DNA from: CAYNVQ01 sp964400735
GTDB taxonomy: Bacteria > Acidobacteriota > Aminicenantia > Aminicenantales > Aminicenantaceae
NCBI GenBank assembly: GCA_964400735.1
Contig: CAYNVQ010000006.1
Location: 1 to 64,000 of the forward strand
Direction of reading: 5' to 3'
Length of the DNA: 64,000 nt
Shown: positions 61,165-64,000 of the stretch, piece after piece
Layout of the letters: each line of letters starts with the position of its first letter
Position numbering within the stretch: position 1 is the first letter of the stretch
Position numbers and translations under genes: made by a program
The notes under the pieces: model-generated
Database searches by the model: none
Seen by the model: only the letters and a program-made list of their open reading frames with translations
Told to the model about the DNA's origin: nothing

Positions 61165-63309
61165 ATGAGAAAAACGAAAAAAACATCATTGATGCTTATT
61201 TTCACGACGATCGTCCTTCTTATCCTTTTTGTTGATTTATCGTCCCAGCAAACCGGAGAAGAACTTTTCGAAAAAGCCATGTATATGGAAGAAGCTCAGG
61301 GTGACCTACAAAAAGCCATCGAACTCTACAAGCAGATCTTGAAGCAATTCCCTGAAAACCGTGAGATAGCCGCCAAAGCCCAGCTCCACATCGGCCTCTG
61401 CTATGAAAAGATCGGACTGAAGGATGCAGAGGAGGCCTATTTGAGTGTAATCAAGAATTTTCCAGAGCAGACCAATGAAGTCGCGGTGGCCCGGGACAGA
61501 CTCGCTGGAATCGAACGTTCTTTTTCCAAGCTCGAACGGCAGCCAAAGTTCCGGAAGATTGAGATTGCCAGCAAGCCGCAAAATGGAGTCCTTTCGCCTG
61601 ATGGCAAAAAGCTGGCCCTTATCTCCGAGGGTGCCGTGTGGGTGGTGCCTCTCCATGGTAGAGTAGACTCTAATATCGCCGGCGAGCCGGTCCGACTAGC
61701 CGATGTTGACGGGGTTTGGGATAACGGGAGCCTGATGGCCTGGTCAGCGAACGGAAAGTGGATTGCGGTCAATAGCTTTGCCGATGACAAGGACATCGTT
61801 CACATCATTCCGGCAGCTGGAGGTAAGCCTCGGCTGATTCAAATGCCCGATCGCGGCGGTCATGCTTGGAGCTATCGGCTGAGTCTTTCTCCAGATGGAC
61901 AGTCAGTGGCGGTCTCGGCGTTAGCACTCGGCAAACACGAGGAAGCACAAGAGAACCAAAGCCGCTACATCTACACAATCGCGACAGCAGGAGGGGAGCC
62001 CAATCAGGTCTCGTCTGGCCTGGATCGGGAACCCTCCTTCTCCCCCGATGGCAAGTTTATTGCCTATGTGGGCTTTCGTGAAAGAGATGATTGGCGAAAG
62101 CGCTCCCGTTTTGACGGTGACCTATGGGTTGTTCCTTCGACGGGAGGAACACCTTTGAAGCTTGCCAATGTGGATGGCCGGTTGAGAGGGCCACTTTGGT
62201 CGCCTGATGGAAGGTTCATCGCTGCACACTATGAGCCAGGAGGGACCAACGACAGCAAGGCAATATGGGTGTACCCCGTTGCACCTGATGTATCAAGTGC
62301 AAGTGAACCCATCAAGATTTCGCTTCCTCGGTCAAGCTGGAACATGCTGGCAGGCTGGACACCGCAAAACGAGCTCGGGGTTTTCATTCAATCGGAAGGT
62401 CACAGTGCGATTTACACCGTGCCTGCCTCTGGAGGTAAGGCAGTGCAGGTGACCCCTGAGCCCGGAGGTTATTACCCGAGATGGTCACCAGATGGAGAGC
62501 GCATCTACTTCAGAGCGTTCAATGAGGAAAACGAAAAGGTCACCACACTCTATGTCCCTGCTGTGGGAGGCAACCCCATCGAGATTCCTGTGGAAGCAGA
62601 ACGGCGGCTTGTGTCTAGAGTGCCAGGCGGCGGCCTCGATGTTTCGCCTGATGGCGAGAGAATCGTTGTCAGCGCTTATCAGGATCCATATGACCGCGTA
62701 GAGGGTGTCGATATTTGGACGATTCCTATAACCGGTGGACGCCCAACTCGACTGACCAGCGATGGGTCTTTCGAAGGCTATCCCTGCTGGTCTCCTGATG
62801 GACGGTGGATTGCGTTTACCGATTGGCATGAAAAGTCCGAGGACGAAGGTTTTGATGCCATATATATAATTCCTGCAGGAGGGGGCGAGATCAGACAAAT
62901 CACCTCAGAAGCAGATAGCCTTGGGGGTGGCGCTATCGCGTTCTCGCCTGATGGAGAACGGATCGCATTCTTCTCGGAGGGTGCTATCAAGACAATTCCG
63001 TTCGAAGGAGGTCAACCCGTGGTGCTCGTTGCAGAGGTTAAATCCGGCAGGCACAGTCAGTTGGCCTATTCCCCGGATGGCTCGAAGATTGCCTACAACG
63101 CAGAGGGAAAAGTCTGGATAACTAAGTTAGATGGAGGAGTACCGGAAGAGCTGCGCACGGGTCTCCCCGAAGATGCTGAGCTCAATGAATTCGACTGGTC
63201 GCCGGACGGAAAAAAAATCGCTTTTATGGTAGAGATCGGCAACGTACCCCAGTTCTGGTTCATCAGTAACTTTTTACAAGAGGAGAGACAGCTGCCTCAG
63301 CCTTTTTGA
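61165..63309 (+). CDS. Exported TPR plus PD40 beta-propeller protein (module 2)
   Basis: A 714-residue paralogue of the protein at 51494. It has a signal peptide (about 1-29, ending DLSSQQT), TPR-like helices (about 31-120: EEAQGDLQKAIELYKQILKQ, LHIGLCYEKIGLKDAEEAYL) and a propeller with at least seven SPDG motifs (LSPDGKKLALIS, LSPDGQSVAVSA, FSPDGKFIAYVG, WSPDGRWIAFTD, FSPDGERIAFFS). The TPR part is much more conserved between the two copies than the propeller, which suggests a common partner for the TPR and different ligands for the propellers. ATG 61165 follows AAACGGAGGTTATC. The gene completes the second module and is followed after 12 bases by a repeat remnant. Confidence 0.87.
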   Translation: MRKTKKTSLMLIFTTIVLLILFVDLSSQQTGEELFEKAMYMEEAQGDLQKAIELYKQILKQFPENREIAAKAQLHIGLCYEKIGLKDAEEAYLSVIKNFPEQTNEVAVARDRLAGIERSFSKLERQPKFRKIEIASKPQNGVLSPDGKKLALISEGAVWVVPLHGRVDSNIAGEPVRLADVDGVWDNGSLMAWSANGKWIAVNSFADDKDIVHIIPAAGGKPRLIQMPDRGGHAWSYRLSLSPDGQSVAVSALALGKHEEAQENQSRYIYTIATAGGEPNQVSSGLDREPSFSPDGKFIAYVGFRERDDWRKRSRFDGDLWVVPSTGGTPLKLANVDGRLRGPLWSPDGRFIAAHYEPGGTNDSKAIWVYPVAPDVSSASEPIKISLPRSSWNMLAGWTPQNELGVFIQSEGHSAIYTVPASGGKAVQVTPEPGGYYPRWSPDGERIYFRAFNEENEKVTTLYVPAVGGNPIEIPVEAERRLVSRVPGGGLDVSPDGERIVVSAYQDPYDRVEGVDIWTIPITGGRPTRLTSDGSFEGYPCWSPDGRWIAFTDWHEKSEDEGFDAIYIIPAGGGEIRQITSEADSLGGGAIAFSPDGERIAFFSEGAIKTIPFEGGQPVVLVAEVKSGRHSQLAYSPDGSKIAYNAEGKVWITKLDGGVPEELRTGLPEDAELNEFDWSPDGKKIAFMVEIGNVPQFWFISNFLQEERQLPQPF

Positions 63310-63470
63310 TGAAAAGAATTGGGACGTTTCTATTTTTTCTTGCGTCCAAGCCTACTGAAAAACAAACTCTAACCATTTACTTAAAAAAAATGAACCGTCT
63401 CCTTTTTCTTTCAGGAAAAATCTTTACAATTCCATGACAACTGAGTAGCCATAGATGATAAAATGAATAC

Positions 63471-64000
63471 ATGCATTCTCTTCCTTCCAGCAGATTGAAG
63501 AGAAGTCTGCGCAAACAGGTCATCCTTTTCGGCATATCTGTCCTTTTGCCCGCCCTCGTTCTTTTCGTTTTTATCGTCCGTTTGAACAAGCAGGATAATG
63601 AGCTGAGAAAAAAGAGAGCGGTTGAGGCTCAGCAGCAGAAGGCCGAAGAGATAGGAAGGCACCTAGCAGAAAGACTGGAGAAAACGGAAAGGATTATTCT
63701 GCAGGAATTGGCTTCGGATTCCGGCAATAGCCAAAACGTCTATCGAATGCATCCTGAATTGGTCTTTATAGGAAGCATTATCAATGAAAAACTTCTGATG
63801 CCTTGGGAGGAATCCAAAGAAAAGAAACTGACCTCAGAAGGCAGCCGCTCCGAACACCTCTTAATTCAGGCCCAGCAGGCTGAGTTTGAAAAGAACGATC
63901 TGCGGCTTGCCCTATCGATATTAAAAAGAGCTCAATCTTTAACGGATTCCTCTTTCCAAAGGTGTTTTATACAGGTTCAGCAAGGAAGGGTTCTCTTAAA
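63471..64000 (+). CDS. Third sensor kinase of the module family, N-terminal part (runs off the window)
   Basis: An open frame without stop runs from ATG 63471 to the window end, 176 residues so far. It starts with a basic segment and one transmembrane helix (about 19-40, VILFGISVLLPALVLFVFIV). A coiled stretch and a TPR-like segment follow (AQQAEFEKNDLRLALSILKR) that aligns by eye with RMEFGQKNFSEAATLYEQIL of the module 1 kinase and the matching part of module 2. The kinase core would lie beyond 64,000. The upstream ACAATTCCATGACAAC (63426-63441) resembles the motif before the other module genes, followed after 17 bases by GATAAA. It is the third copy of the module, with the sensor more diverged than in the first two. 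Confidence 0.75.
   Translation, partial: MHSLPSSRLKRSLRKQVILFGISVLLPALVLFVFIVRLNKQDNELRKKRAVEAQQQKAEEIGRHLAERLEKTERIILQELASDSGNSQNVYRMHPELVFIGSIINEKLLMPWEESKEKKLTSEGSRSEHLLIQAQQAEFEKNDLRLALSILKRAQSLTDSSFQRCFIQVQQGRVLL

Noticed and set aside
1..64000. CRISPR arrays, rRNA genes or a complete insertion sequence
   Set aside because: No regularly spaced repeats, rRNA signatures or transposase gene were found on either strand.

Overview
The window looks like a chromosomal segment of a Gram-negative, heterotrophic bacterium of the Acidobacteriota/Aminicenantota kind. That placement is an inference from gene content, with no marker gene present: three CBM9/DUF5916 outer-membrane proteins, a TonB receptor with a CarboxypepD-type N-terminus, TPR/PD40 propeller proteins, a PadR gene next to an orphan FtsX-type permease, a TolB-N/TPR serine/threonine kinase, and a penicillin-acylase-family enzyme. 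Base composition looks close to balanced, with a more A/T-rich integrase at the left edge. Genes are dense, lie on both strands, and form many short operons with ATGA or TAATG overlaps.

Layout. 1-1.4 kb: a frameshifted tyrosine integrase beside tRNA-Ala(CGC). 1.4-3.7 kb: a NicO-like metal permease, a Mut7-C RNase-like protein, a frameshifted ybjQ and a small membrane protein. 3.7-8.4 kb (minus): a four-gene exopolysaccharide-type operon (response regulator, HEAT protein, processive GT2, TPR/beta-barrel exporter). 8.8-11.9 kb (minus): a penicillin acylase and an isochorismatase-like hydrolase. 12.3-14.6 kb: a DUF5916 protein flanked by two oppositely oriented hairpin repeats. 14.8-18.5 kb: two divergent envelope-stress operons (DUF2089/membrane/SHOCT-like, and ECF sigma/anti-sigma/DUF4097). 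18.9-20.3 kb: NfeD plus an SPFH protein. 20.3-30 kb: a second DUF5916 protein, an exported LanC-like protein, a PAP2 protein, a PadR/permease pair with a clear operator, and a class III aminotransferase. 31-33.5 kb: an ABC-2 exporter. 33.5-39.1 kb (minus): a hydantoin/amino-acid cluster (hydantoinase, PLP decarboxylase, alanine-type symporter, small unknown protein, hydantoin racemase). 39.4-47.6 kb: the third DUF5916 protein, a serine/threonine kinase, a possible toxin-antitoxin pair and a secreted metzincin-TPR fusion.

48.5-64 kb: the most distinctive part. A module of sensor kinase with a TPR-like sensor, OmpR-type regulator and exported TPR-propeller protein occurs twice in full (48.5-53.6 and 58.2-63.3 kb). 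A third sensor kinase begins at 63,471 and runs off the end. A TonB receptor and an unknown secreted protein lie between the copies. Similar sequences containing TTCC-TGAC/TAAC occur upstream of all five transcription starts of these modules, which suggests a shared regulon. The sensors and their propeller partners carry similar TPR-like segments, so direct contact in the periplasm is plausible.

Two families of dispersed palindromic repeats are present: one with TGGTGACAGGTTACT arms, the other with GGGGACGTYCC arms.
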